NCBI RefSeq assembly: GCF_027625935.1
Contig: NZ_CP115300.1
Coordinates: forward strand, 3,224,001 to 3,288,000
DNA from: Streptomyces camelliae
GTDB taxonomy: Bacteria; Actinomycetota; Actinomycetes; Streptomycetales; Streptomycetaceae
Direction: 5' to 3'
DNA: 64,000 nt
The notes under the pieces were generated by a model. It did no database searches and had not been told where the DNA came from. It saw only the letters and a list, made by a program, of their open reading frames with translations. Positions 52,042 through 60,771 of the stretch are shown here, piece by piece. Position 1 is the first letter of the stretch. Each line of letters starts with the position of its first letter. Both the position numbers and the translations under genes were made by a program.

Positions 52042-54900
52042 ATGAATCAGCAGGGCGTGCACCCCGAAGGCGCGGCGGGCACCCCTGGCGCCGCCGCGCG
52101 CCCCGGCGCCGGCAAGGACGACACCGGCGCACGGCAGGACGACACCGGTCCGCGCAAGGACGACACCACGCGCGCGCGTGCGGACGAAGGCGCGTCTCGG
52201 AGGAACGACCGCACCCGCGCGGGTGCGGACGGCGACGACGACACCGAGGGAGCGCACGTCCCTCAGCACACGCCCCCCGGCCAGGGTCCGGGCGCCGACG
52301 ACGAGCCGCACGCCGGTGAGGTGGAGGGCGACGAACCGCTGCTCCCCGCGCGCGTGCACCGCCCGTCCGACCTCATGCGGTGCCTGGTGGGCGTGCTCGC
52401 CATCGTGGTGCTGCTCGCGATCGCCGCGTTCGCCCACGGCACCACCTCGGGCCTCGAACAGGACATCAACAAGGGCACCGGACAGGCCCCCGACCTGCTG
52501 ATCAGGTTCGCCGGACTGGCGTCCAGCATCGCGATCCTGCTGGTGCCGGTCGCCTTCGCGATCGAACGGCTGATCAAACGCGACGGGCTCCGCATCGCCG
52601 ACGGCGTCCTCGCGGCGGTCCTCGCCCACGGAGTGACCCTCGCCACCGACCTGTGGGTCGCGCGGGCCGCGCCGGGCTCGATCCAGGAGGCGCTCACCCA
52701 GCCCTCGCCAGGTGACCTGCATGCCCTGACCGACCCCGTGCACGGCTATCTGGCCCCTGTCATCGCCTATATGACGGCTGTCGGCATGTCCCGCAGACCC
52801 CGATGGCGCTCGGTGCTGTGGATCGTGCTGCTGCTCGACGCGTTCTCGATGCTGGTCACCGGCTACACGACGCCGTTCTCGATCATCCTGACGGTGCTGA
52901 TCGGCTGGACGGTCGCCTACGGCACGCTCTACGCGGTCGGCTCCCCCAACGTCCGCCCCACCGGGCAGACCCTGATGGCAGGCCTGAGGCACGTCGGCTT
53001 CCACCCCGTCGCCGCGGCCCGCGAGGAGGCCGGGGAGACCGAGAACGGCGACCGCGGCCGGCGCTACTTCGTCACCCTGGAGGACGGCCCGCCGCTGGAC
53101 GTCACGGTCGTCGACCGGGAACAGCAGGCCCAGGGCTTCTTCTACCGCGCGTGGCGCAATCTGACCCTGCGCGGTTTCGCCACCCGCTCCAGCCTGCAGT
53201 CGCTGCGCCAGGCGCTGGAGCAGGAGGCGCTGCTGGCCTACGCGGCGATCGCGGCCGGCGCCAACGCGCCCAAGCTGATCGCCACCTCGGAACTCGGCCC
53301 CGACGCCGTCATGCTCGTCTACGAGCACACCGGCGGGCGCACCCTGGACTCGCTGCCCGGCGAGGAGATCACCGACGAGCTGCTGCGGAACACCTGGCAC
53401 CAGGTGCAGGCGCTGCAGTCCCGGCGGATCGCGCACCGCAGGCTCGCGGGTGACGCGATTCTGGTGGATCGTTCCGGCAAAGTGATCCTCACCGAACTGC
53501 GCGGCGGCGAGATCGCCGCCGGCGAGCTGCTGCTGCGCATGGACGTGGCCCAGCTGGTCACCACCCTCGGTCTGCGGGTGGGCGCCGAGCGGGCCGTGGC
53601 CTCGGCCGTCGGGGTGCTCGGCCCCGACGCGGTCGCCGACTGTCTGCCCCTGCTCCAGCCGATCGCGCTGACGCGCTCCACGCGCGCGACACTGCGCCGG
53701 CTGGCCCGGGAGCGCGCCCAGCGGGAACGCGAAGCAGTCCTGGAGGCATCCCGGCAGGCGAAGCAGGCCCGGCCGGAGGAAGCGGCCGACGCGACCTCGG
53801 CCGGGCTGGAAAAGCTCGACAAGAAGACCGTCCGCGCCGAGCAGCGCGCGGAACGGCGGGCCATCGACGAAGCCCTCGAAGAGGCCCGTGAGGAGGACCT
53901 GCTCACCCAGATCCGCCACCAGGTACTGCGGATCAGGCCGCAGGCCCCCGTGGAGCCGGCCCGGCTGGAGCGGGTGCGGCCGCGCACGCTCATCAGCTTC
54001 ATCGCGGGCGCGATCGGCGCGTACTACCTGCTGACGCAGCTGACCCACATCGAGTTCGGCACGCTGTTCGCCCAGGCCCAGTGGGGCTGGGTGGCCGCAG
54101 CGGTGCTGTTCTCCGCCCTCAGCTACGTCGCCGCGGCGATGGCGCTGCTGGGCTTCGTACCGGAGCGGGTGCCGTTCCCGCGGACGGTGGCGGCGCAGGT
54201 CGCCGGGTCCTTCGTGAAGATCGTCGCGCCGGCCGCGGTCGGCGGTGTCGCCCTGAACACGCGCTTCCTGCAGCGCACCGGCGTACGCCCGGGGCTCGCG
54301 GTGGCGAGCGTCGGCGCGTCCCAGCTGTTCGGGCTCGGCGCACACATCATGATGCTGTTGACCTTCGGCTATCTGACCGGCACCGAGAAGACGCCGTCGC
54401 TGTCGCCGTCCCGCACGGTCATCGCGGGTCTGCTGACCGTGGCGGTGCTGGTGCTCGTGGTGACGTCGGTGCCGTTCCTGCGGAAATTCCTCGTCACGCG
54501 CGTGAGGTCGCTGTTCGCCGGTGTCGTCCCGCGCATGCTCGACGTGCTCCAGCGGCCGCAGAAGCTGATCACCGGCATCGGCGGCATGCTCCTGCTGACC
54601 GCCTGCTTCGTGATGTGCCTGGACGCGTCCGTCCGCGCGTTCGGCGGCGGCACGGCCTCGCTGAGCATCGCCAGCGTCGCCGTCGTCTTCCTCGCCGGCA
54701 ACGCGCTCGGCTCCGCGGCGCCCACCCCGGGCGGCGTCGGCGCGGTCGAGGCGAGCCTCACGCTCGGCCTGATCGCCTTCGGCCTGCCCAAGGAGGTCGC
54801 CGCCCCGGCCGTCCTGCTGTACCGGCTGCTCACCCTGTGGCTGCCGGTGCTGCCCGGCTGGCTGGCCTTCAACCAGCTCACCCGCAAGGGAGCTCTGTAG
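52042..54900 (+). CDS. Pseudokinase-LPG-synthase-like multidomain membrane protein, 952 aa
   Basis: Order: a disordered charged N-terminus (~residues 1-105) with DDTGxR repeats; four to six membrane helices (~110-300); a soluble kinase-like domain (~320-540); a charged coiled linker (~545-640); and a C-terminal block of about eight helices of the lysylphosphatidylglycerol synthase TM (UPF0104) family, ending in the conserved ALGSAAPTPGGVGAVEASLTLGL. In the kinase-like part the catalytic loop reads IAHRRLAGDAILVDRSGKVILTEL, lacking the HRD Asp and DFG, so it looks inactive. The start is the ATG at 52042 with GAAGAG upstream. A role in envelope lipid or polymer transport is possible. Confidence 0.85.
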   Translation: MNQQGVHPEGAAGTPGAAARPGAGKDDTGARQDDTGPRKDDTTRARADEGASRRNDRTRAGADGDDDTEGAHVPQHTPPGQGPGADDEPHAGEVEGDEPLLPARVHRPSDLMRCLVGVLAIVVLLAIAAFAHGTTSGLEQDINKGTGQAPDLLIRFAGLASSIAILLVPVAFAIERLIKRDGLRIADGVLAAVLAHGVTLATDLWVARAAPGSIQEALTQPSPGDLHALTDPVHGYLAPVIAYMTAVGMSRRPRWRSVLWIVLLLDAFSMLVTGYTTPFSIILTVLIGWTVAYGTLYAVGSPNVRPTGQTLMAGLRHVGFHPVAAAREEAGETENGDRGRRYFVTLEDGPPLDVTVVDREQQAQGFFYRAWRNLTLRGFATRSSLQSLRQALEQEALLAYAAIAAGANAPKLIATSELGPDAVMLVYEHTGGRTLDSLPGEEITDELLRNTWHQVQALQSRRIAHRRLAGDAILVDRSGKVILTELRGGEIAAGELLLRMDVAQLVTTLGLRVGAERAVASAVGVLGPDAVADCLPLLQPIALTRSTRATLRRLARERAQREREAVLEASRQAKQARPEEAADATSAGLEKLDKKTVRAEQRAERRAIDEALEEAREEDLLTQIRHQVLRIRPQAPVEPARLERVRPRTLISFIAGAIGAYYLLTQLTHIEFGTLFAQAQWGWVAAAVLFSALSYVAAAMALLGFVPERVPFPRTVAAQVAGSFVKIVAPAAVGGVALNTRFLQRTGVRPGLAVASVGASQLFGLGAHIMMLLTFGYLTGTEKTPSLSPSRTVIAGLLTVAVLVLVVTSVPFLRKFLVTRVRSLFAGVVPRMLDVLQRPQKLITGIGGMLLLTACFVMCLDASVRAFGGGTASLSIASVAVVFLAGNALGSAAPTPGGVGAVEASLTLGLIAFGLPKEVAAPAVLLYRLLTLWLPVLPGWLAFNQLTRKGAL

Positions 54901-54903
54901 GAC

Positions 54904-54930
54904 CGCGGGCCGTACCTCGTACGGCCCGCG
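54904..54930 (+). terminator. Hairpin after the LPG-synthase-like gene
   Basis: Perfect 12-bp stem, CGCGGGCCGTAC (54904-54915) pairing with 54919-54930 around CTC, three bases after the stop. It separates this gene from the peptidase pair. Confidence 0.75.
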
Positions 54931-54969
54931 CCCCGCGCGCGCGGGCGTGCACGCGGCCACGATGGGTAC

Positions 54970-56514
54970 ATGGCGAACCCCTCCCGGCTGCGCGCCGCCG
55001 CCCTGACCACCACCGCCGTGCTGCTGGCCACGATGCTGGCCGGATGCGGCGACAGCGCCAAGGACGGGGACCTCGCGGCGCAGAAGCTGGACTGGAAGGG
55101 CTGCCCGGCCCCGTCCGAGGCCGAGGGCGGCGGCAGCGCCCCGTCCCCGCTGCCGAACGGCGGCACATGGCAGTGCGCCACCATGAAGGCGCCCCTGGAC
55201 TGGAGCAAGCCCAAGGGCGACACGATCGGCATCGCCCTCATCCGCACCAGGACAAGCGGCCCCGCGAGCAAGCGGATCGGCTCGCTCGTGTTCAACTTCG
55301 GCGGCCCCGGCGGCAGCGGCGTCAGCACCCTGCCCGCGTTCGGTTCGGACTACGACGTCCTGCGCACCCGCTACGACCTGGTCAGCTTCGACCCGCGCGG
55401 GGTCGGCCGCAGCGCGCCGGTGAAATGTGAGAGCGACGCCCAGCTGGACGTGTTCTTCCAGCAGGACGCGACGCCCGACACCAGCGCCGAGCGCGCCCAA
55501 CTGGTGAACCGCACCAAACAGTTCAACACGGCCTGCGAGAAGAACTCCCAGAAGGTCCTGCCGCATGTGGCGACCACGGACGCAGCCCGCGACATGGATC
55601 TGCTGCGGCAGGTGCTCGGCGACGACAAGCTGCACTACTTCGGCATCTCCTACGGAACCGAACTCGGCGGCGTGTACGCCCACTTGTTCCCCAAGAACGT
55701 CGGCCGGGCCGTCCTGGACGGCGTCATCGACCCCACGCAGGACCCTGAACAGAGCGCGCTCGGGCAGGCCAAGGGCTTCCAGCTCGCGCTCGACAACTTC
55801 GCCGACGACTGCACGTCGAAGCCCACCCAGTGCCCGATCGGCAACACCCCGCAGGACGTGAAGAACCGCATCGCGAAACTGCTCGGCGACCTGGAGAAGA
55901 AGCCGATCCCCGGTATCCCCCCGCGCCCGCTCACCCAGACCGCCGCGACGAACGGCATCGCGCAGTCCCTGTACTCGAAGGACTTCTGGGAGTACCTGAC
56001 CGAAGGGCTGGAGGAGGCCTACGCCGGCGACGGCAAGATCCTCATGCTGCTGTCCGACGCGATGAACGGCCGCAGCGAGAACGGTGAGTACAGCAACATC
56101 ACCGCGGCGAACATCGCCATCAACTGCGCCGACGAGAAACCGCGGTACACCCCCGACGACATCCAGCGGAAACTGCCCGAATTCCGCGCCGCTTCCCCCC
56201 TGTTCGGGGACTTTCTCGCCTGGGGCATGATCAGCTGCACCGACTGGCCCGTGGCCGGCGCCGCCGACCATCCCGACGTCAGCGCGCCCGGGTCGGCGCC
56301 CATCCTCGTCGTCGGCAACACCGGCGATCCGGCCACCCCGTACGAGGGCGCGAAGAAGATGGCCGACGCACTCGGCAAGGGCGTCGCGGTCGAGCTGACG
56401 TACAGGGGCCAGGGGCACGGCGCGTACGACAGCAAGGACAAGTGTGTGCAGGGTGCGGTGAACCGCTACCTGCTCGACGGGACGGTGCCGAAGGCCGGCT
56501 CGGTCTGCTCCTGA
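54970..56514 (+). CDS. Secreted lipoprotein S33 peptidase (tripeptidyl aminopeptidase-like), 514 aa
   Basis: Signal peptide with lipobox LAGC (Cys26), so it is membrane-tethered outside the cell. The alpha/beta hydrolase fold has the oxyanion strand LVFNFGGPGGSG, nucleophile GISYGTELGG, the acid in VVGNTGDPATPYEGA and the His in GQGHGAYDS. The C-terminal TAP-like domain ends in a Cys-containing tail. It resembles the Streptomyces SlpD/SlpE and Tap mycelium-associated peptidases. The next gene is a paralogue in tandem. The ATG at 54970 is 40 bases after the preceding hairpin. Confidence 0.93.
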   Translation: MANPSRLRAAALTTTAVLLATMLAGCGDSAKDGDLAAQKLDWKGCPAPSEAEGGGSAPSPLPNGGTWQCATMKAPLDWSKPKGDTIGIALIRTRTSGPASKRIGSLVFNFGGPGGSGVSTLPAFGSDYDVLRTRYDLVSFDPRGVGRSAPVKCESDAQLDVFFQQDATPDTSAERAQLVNRTKQFNTACEKNSQKVLPHVATTDAARDMDLLRQVLGDDKLHYFGISYGTELGGVYAHLFPKNVGRAVLDGVIDPTQDPEQSALGQAKGFQLALDNFADDCTSKPTQCPIGNTPQDVKNRIAKLLGDLEKKPIPGIPPRPLTQTAATNGIAQSLYSKDFWEYLTEGLEEAYAGDGKILMLLSDAMNGRSENGEYSNITAANIAINCADEKPRYTPDDIQRKLPEFRAASPLFGDFLAWGMISCTDWPVAGAADHPDVSAPGSAPILVVGNTGDPATPYEGAKKMADALGKGVAVELTYRGQGHGAYDSKDKCVQGAVNRYLLDGTVPKAGSVCS

Positions 56515-56550
56515 GCCCCCTCAATCTCCGCAAACCAGCAGGTCAGAAGG

Positions 56551-56559
56551 TTATCCACA
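56551..56559 (+). promoter_or_regulatory. Isolated DnaA-box-like site upstream of the second peptidase
   Basis: TTATCCACA, the classical DnaA box, is in the 132-bp gap between the two peptidase genes. A single box can be chance; it is recorded because of the inverted pair at 40.4 kb and the site at 33.56 kb. Confidence 0.4.
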
Positions 56560-56646
56560 GGGCTGAAACGCGTTCGGTCCGATCCGCCTACCATGGCCTG
56601 AACGCCCGGCGCGGCACGACGCGAAGGGCCTGTGAGGGGGATGCGC

Positions 56647-58221
56647 ATGAGGGGGTTTCTGCGCTGGACGGCCGTCGTGGCCGCGGCGCTGCTGGTGGCC
56701 GGCTGCAGCAACGGCACGTCCGGCGGAGGCGGGCACGGAGACGAGGGCAAGGGGAGGGGTACGACGGCCCCGCCGGCATCAGGGGACTCGGCGTCGCGGT
56801 CCACGCCCGCCGAGCCGGAGCTTCCGGCCTCTCTCACCTCCCAGCACCTCGACTGGCAGCGCTGCGAGGCCACCAAGAGCCCCGCGGCGGCCCCGGGCGA
56901 CGCATGGCGGTGCGCGACACTCAAGGTGCCGCTGAACTGGTCCGAGCCGAACGGCACGACGATCGGCCTCGCCCTGATCCGCGCGAAGGCGACCGGCAGC
57001 GACCGCATCGGCTCGCTGCTGTTCAACTTCGGCGGCCCCGGCGGCTCGGGCGTGGAGATGATGCCGTACTACGCGAACACCGCCTCCGCCCTGCGCAAGC
57101 GCTACGACCTGGTGAGCTGGGACCCGCGCGGCGTCGGCGCCAGCGAGGGCGTCCGCTGCCGCGGCGACCGACAGATCGCGGCCGCCGAGGACGTGGACGC
57201 CACACCGGACACCCCGCAGGAGGAGAAGGCCTACCTCCAGGACGCCGCCGACTTCGCCAAGGGCTGCCAGAAGGCCGCCGGCCCGCTCCTGGCGCATGTG
57301 TCCACCACCGACACCGCACGCGACATGGACCTGATACGCCAGGTCCTCGGCGACGACAAGCTGCACTACTTCGGCATCTCCTACGGCACCCAACTCGGTG
57401 GTGTGTACGCCCACTTGTTCCCGCAGCGGGTGGGACGGCTGATCCTCGACGCGGTGGTCGACCCGACCGCGGACACGGTGGGCCACGCCGAGAACCAGGC
57501 CCGCGGCTTCCAGCGGGCTCTGGACGACTATCTGAAGTCCACCGGGCAGGATCCCGCGCAGGGCTCCCGGAAGATCGCCGCCCTGCTGAAGCGGATCGAC
57601 GCGAAACCGCTGCCGACGTCCTCCGGGCGGAAGCTGACCCAGACCCTCGCGACCACCGGGATCGTCCTGCCGCTGTACAGCGAGGCCGGCTGGCCGAGGC
57701 TGACCAGCGCGCTCGACGCGGCGGAGAACGGCGACGGCTCACAGCTGCTGGCACTCGCGGACGACTACAACGAGCGTGACACCTCGGGCCATTACGGCAC
57801 CACGACCCATTCCCAGCGGGTCATATCGTGCCTGGACGACAAGGAGCGGCCGACGCTCGCCGAGACGAAGCAGCGGCTGGCGGAGTTCGAGCGGATCTCG
57901 CCGGTCTTCGGGGACTTCCTGGGCTGGGACACAGCCGGCTGGTGCCATGCCTGGCCGGTGCCGGGACAGTACGACCACCCTCAGGTCAGCGCGCCAGGGG
58001 CAGCGCCGGTCCTGCTGGTCGGCAACACCGGGGACCCGGCGACCCCGTACGAGGGCGCCCGCAGAATGGCCGACGCGCTGGGCAAGGGTGTCGGGGTCGA
58101 ACTCACCTGGAAGGGCGAGGGACATGGGGCGTACGGCAACGGCAGCGCGTGCGTGGACTCGACCGTGAACGCCTATCTGCTGAAGGGAGAGGTGCCCAAG
58201 GACGGCAAGGTCTGCACCTGA
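56647..58221 (+). CDS. Secreted lipoprotein S33 peptidase, paralogue of the preceding gene, 524 aa
   Basis: Lipobox LVAGC (Cys20), then a Gly/Ser-rich spacer and the S33 domain with LLFNFGGPGGSG, GISYGTQLGGVYAHLF, VVG-like LLVGNTGDPATPYEGA and GEGHGAYGN. It shares long identical stretches with the preceding protein around the nucleophile (GDDKLHYFGISYGT), so the pair arose by tandem duplication and then diverged. The ATG at 56647 has GAGGGGG at six bases; the ATG at 56641 is too close. Exported aminopeptidase activity is likely. Confidence 0.92.
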   Translation: MRGFLRWTAVVAAALLVAGCSNGTSGGGGHGDEGKGRGTTAPPASGDSASRSTPAEPELPASLTSQHLDWQRCEATKSPAAAPGDAWRCATLKVPLNWSEPNGTTIGLALIRAKATGSDRIGSLLFNFGGPGGSGVEMMPYYANTASALRKRYDLVSWDPRGVGASEGVRCRGDRQIAAAEDVDATPDTPQEEKAYLQDAADFAKGCQKAAGPLLAHVSTTDTARDMDLIRQVLGDDKLHYFGISYGTQLGGVYAHLFPQRVGRLILDAVVDPTADTVGHAENQARGFQRALDDYLKSTGQDPAQGSRKIAALLKRIDAKPLPTSSGRKLTQTLATTGIVLPLYSEAGWPRLTSALDAAENGDGSQLLALADDYNERDTSGHYGTTTHSQRVISCLDDKERPTLAETKQRLAEFERISPVFGDFLGWDTAGWCHAWPVPGQYDHPQVSAPGAAPVLLVGNTGDPATPYEGARRMADALGKGVGVELTWKGEGHGAYGNGSACVDSTVNAYLLKGEVPKDGKVCT

Positions 58222-58320
58222 CGCACGCGGACGCCCTGACACGGACGAGGGCCCCGGGCGCCGTACGCACCCGAAGTCCCCGCAACCCGCCCTCACCCGA
58301 GTTGCTTCGGGGCGAAGAAG

Positions 58321-58671
58321 TCAGTCATCCGTGTCCACAGGACCGACGTCGCGGAAGACATGTCTGTAGTCACCGCTCCGGACAAGGTCGTCGACGACGT
58401 CGATCATGCCGAGAACGCCCCGGTCGCGGACGATCAGCCCATCCCAGACACAGAAGTACCTGCCGCCGAGGCACTCACCGGTCTGTTGCCAACGGTCCAT
58501 GGTGCGGCGGACATTGTCCAGGGTGTAAATGGTCCCCGACCAGCGTTCCCCGTCGTCGAAGATCACCCACATGTCGACGTCGTCGATCTCGTCGAGGGGC
58601 ACCCCGGCATCGGGGACGAAGCAGATCTCATAGCCGTCACGTCGAACGCGGTAGAACGCCCCGTCCCACAC
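58321..58671 (-). CDS. Uncharacterised acidic protein, 116 aa
   Basis: Soluble, Asp-rich protein starting VWDGAFYRVRRDGYEICFVPD at a GTG with GAGGAG nine bases upstream. There is no signal peptide, membrane segment or known motif. The mixed alpha/beta pattern (DVDMWVIFDDGERWSGTIYTLDNVRR) and acidity resemble small antitoxin or immunity proteins, but no toxin gene is next to it. It is surrounded by the S33 peptidase gene on one side and moeZ on the other. Confidence 0.75.
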   Translation of the reverse strand: MWDGAFYRVRRDGYEICFVPDAGVPLDEIDDVDMWVIFDDGERWSGTIYTLDNVRRTMDRWQQTGECLGGRYFCVWDGLIVRDRGVLGMIDVVDDLVRSGDYRHVFRDVGPVDTDD

Positions 58672-58715
58672 CGGGTTGGGCTCCTCACCACTCAGCCGTC
58701 CTACAACGACAGAAA

Positions 58716-58747
58716 CCCACGGCGTCCGAGCTGGTCGGAGCCGTGGG
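58716..58747 (-). terminator. Terminator downstream of moeZ
   Basis: CCCACGGC and TCCGA arms at 58716-58729 pair with 58735-58747. Read on the minus strand the hairpin is followed by TTTCTG. It lies 33 bases after the moeZ stop. Confidence 0.8.
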
Positions 58748-58779
58748 CTTCCTGCCCCGCTGGTCGGCGAGGCTTCTGA

Positions 58780-59958
58780 TCAGTAGACCGGCTTGTGCGG
58801 CTCGATCTGGTTGACCCAGCCGATGACGCCGCCGCCCACGTGGACGGCGTCGGCGAAGCCTGCGGACTTCAGGACCGCGAGGACTTCCGCACTGCGGACA
58901 CCCGTCTTGCAATGCAGGACGATCTTCTTGTCCTGCGGGAGGCCCTCCAGGGCGCTGCCCATGAGGAACTCGTTCTTCGGGATCAGCTTGGCGCCGGGAA
59001 TGGAGACGATCTCGTACTCGTTCGGCTCGCGGACGTCGATGATCTCGATGTTCTCGCCGTCGTCGATCCACTCCTTGAGCTGCTTCGGAGTGATGGTGGA
59101 GTCGACGGCCGCCGCCTGGGCCTCCTCGGACACGACGCCGCAGAAGGCCTCGTAGTCGATGAGCTCGGTGACGGTCGGGTTCTCACCGCAGACCGCGCAG
59201 TTCGGGTCCTTGCGGACCTTGACCGTGCGGTACTGCATCTCCAGGGCGTCGTAGATCATCAGGCGGCCGACCAGCGGCTCGCCGATGCCCGCCAGGAGCT
59301 TGATGGCCTCGTTGACCTGGATGGAGCCGATGGACGCGCACAGCACGCCCAGGACGCCGCCCTCGGCGCAGGACGGGACCATGCCCGGCGGCGGGGGCTC
59401 GGGGTAGAGGCAGCGGTAGCAGGGGCCGTGCTCGGACCAGAAGACGGAGGCCTGGCCGTCGAAGCGGTAGATCGAGCCCCACACGTACGGCTTGTTCAGC
59501 AGCACGCAGGCGTCGTTGACCAGGTAGCGGGTCGCGAAGTTGTCGGTGCCGTCGACGATCAGGTCGTACTGGCTGAAGATGTCCATCACGTTGTCGGCCT
59601 CAAGCCGCTCCTCGTGAAGGATCACGTTCACGTACGGGTTGATGCCCTTGACGGTGTCACGGGCGGACTCGGCCTTGGAGCGGCCGATGTCGGACTGGCT
59701 GTGGATGATCTGGCGCTGCAGGTTCGACTCGTCGACCTCGTCGAACTCCACGATGCCGAGCGTGCCCACGCCCGCGGCGGCCAGGTACATCAGCGCCGGC
59801 GAGCCCAGGCCGCCGGCGCCCACACAGAGCACCTTGGCGTTCTTCAGCCGCTTCTGCCCGTCCATGCCCACGTCGGGGATGATCAGGTGGCGGGAGTACC
59901 TGCGGACCTCGTCTACGGTGAGCTCAGAGGCTGGCTCGACCAGGGGTGGCAACGACAC
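58780..59958 (-). CDS. moeZ: Adenylyltransferase/sulfurtransferase MoeZ
   Basis: E1-like adenylation domain (residues ~1-270; VLCVGAGGLGSPALMYLAAAG, DGTDNFATRYLVND, zinc Cys pairs CYRC and CAVC) fused to a C-terminal rhodanese domain (active Cys in VLHCKTGVRSAEVLA). It activates and sulfurates small carriers such as MoaD, ThiS, CysO and secondary-metabolism sulfur carriers. The 392-residue length is standard for the actinobacterial two-domain form. The GTG at 59958 follows a sigma-R promoter, linking sulfur-carrier charging to thiol stress. Confidence 0.96.
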   Translation of the reverse strand: MSLPPLVEPASELTVDEVRRYSRHLIIPDVGMDGQKRLKNAKVLCVGAGGLGSPALMYLAAAGVGTLGIVEFDEVDESNLQRQIIHSQSDIGRSKAESARDTVKGINPYVNVILHEERLEADNVMDIFSQYDLIVDGTDNFATRYLVNDACVLLNKPYVWGSIYRFDGQASVFWSEHGPCYRCLYPEPPPPGMVPSCAEGGVLGVLCASIGSIQVNEAIKLLAGIGEPLVGRLMIYDALEMQYRTVKVRKDPNCAVCGENPTVTELIDYEAFCGVVSEEAQAAAVDSTITPKQLKEWIDDGENIEIIDVREPNEYEIVSIPGAKLIPKNEFLMGSALEGLPQDKKIVLHCKTGVRSAEVLAVLKSAGFADAVHVGGGVIGWVNQIEPHKPVY

Positions 59959-60002
59959 GGGGACTCCGTTGGTCGGTCAATCACTACGGTTGTTCTCCCC
60001 GT

Positions 60003-60028
60003 AACACTGCCACGGCCTTTTTCATTCC
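60003..60028 (-). promoter_or_regulatory. Sigma-R promoter of moeZ
   Basis: Minus strand: GGAAT (60028-60024), 18 bases, GTT (60005-60003). Same geometry as at sigR and mrx1. It overlaps the last codons of the spherulin-4 gene and sits ~45 bases upstream of the moeZ GTG. Confidence 0.88.
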
Positions 60029-60771
60029 GAGACACCCGTTCCGATACGCGAGACAATGTCGTCCCAGTAACCGGGCATCGACTCCCACGGATCGGCTCTC
60101 CCGCCACGGTCCGTGTGGTCGGTGAAGTAGATCGTCGCGGCTCCCTGCCAGCGGGCGATGCGCAGCGCCTCGTCCAGGTGGCCTCGGGGTACGCCGTGCA
60201 CGAAGTGGCAGAAGCGGTCGGGCGGATAGTCGGCGGTCCACTCGGCGACCTGCGACCAGCGGTAGTCGGACCAGGGGCCGGAGAAGGTCACCAGCTGGTC
60301 GGCGTTCTCCGTGTAGCCGGGGTGCGGATGGCTGCCGTGGCCGAGGACGATGTGGGCGGTGTCACTGATCGCCCGGAGGGTGGTGACCGCCCGGCGGACC
60401 TCGGGGAGCGCGGTGCGCTCGGTGGGACAGCGGTCCAGCAGGAAGCCGTCGACGCGGTACCAGTCGAGGTGGTGGTGGGCGTCGCCGAGCAGGTCGGCGA
60501 AGGGGCGGGCGCCGTAGGTCACATCCAGGTGGCCGAGGACGCGGACGCCGGCGGCCCGCAGTCGGCCCACGACTTCCAGGCAGTGCGGGTCGGGCCGGGT
60601 GCCGGGTCCCGCGGACACGTTGAGGACGACCCAGTCCAGCGGGGTGCCCGGGCGGGCGAGTTCGGCCCACTGGGCGGGGGCGACGAGCGGGTGGGCGTAG
60701 CCGGGGATGCCGAGGGCGGTGCGCAGGCCCGTGCCCGTGGCGCCCGTGGTGGTGCTGGTCAGATGCGGCAT
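60022..60771 (-). CDS. Spherulin-4 family (GH114-like) putative glycosidase, 249 aa
   Basis: TIM-barrel-like spherulation-specific family 4 protein: LGIPGYAHPLVAPAQWAELA at the N-terminus, WVVLNVSAGPG, VLGHLDVTYG, VDGFLLDRCPTE, and IYFTDHTDRGG. The conserved Asp residues in DGFLLD fit the acid residues of related glycosidases such as the PelA hydrolase domain. There is no signal peptide, so export by another route or an internal role must be assumed. The ATG at 60771 overlaps the epimerase stop by 13 bases. It is the last gene of the glycan operon. Confidence 0.85.
   Translation of the reverse strand: MPHLTSTTTGATGTGLRTALGIPGYAHPLVAPAQWAELARPGTPLDWVVLNVSAGPGTRPDPHCLEVVGRLRAAGVRVLGHLDVTYGARPFADLLGDAHHHLDWYRVDGFLLDRCPTERTALPEVRRAVTTLRAISDTAHIVLGHGSHPHPGYTENADQLVTFSGPWSDYRWSQVAEWTADYPPDRFCHFVHGVPRGHLDEALRIARWQGAATIYFTDHTDRGGRADPWESMPGYWDDIVSRIGTGVSE

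Noticed and set aside
51418..56418. A >1,600-codon minus-strand open frame covering the LPG-synthase-like gene and the first peptidase
   Set aside because: Only its last 146 codons (the ATL gene) show conserved protein sequence. The rest is antisense to well-supported plus-strand genes.
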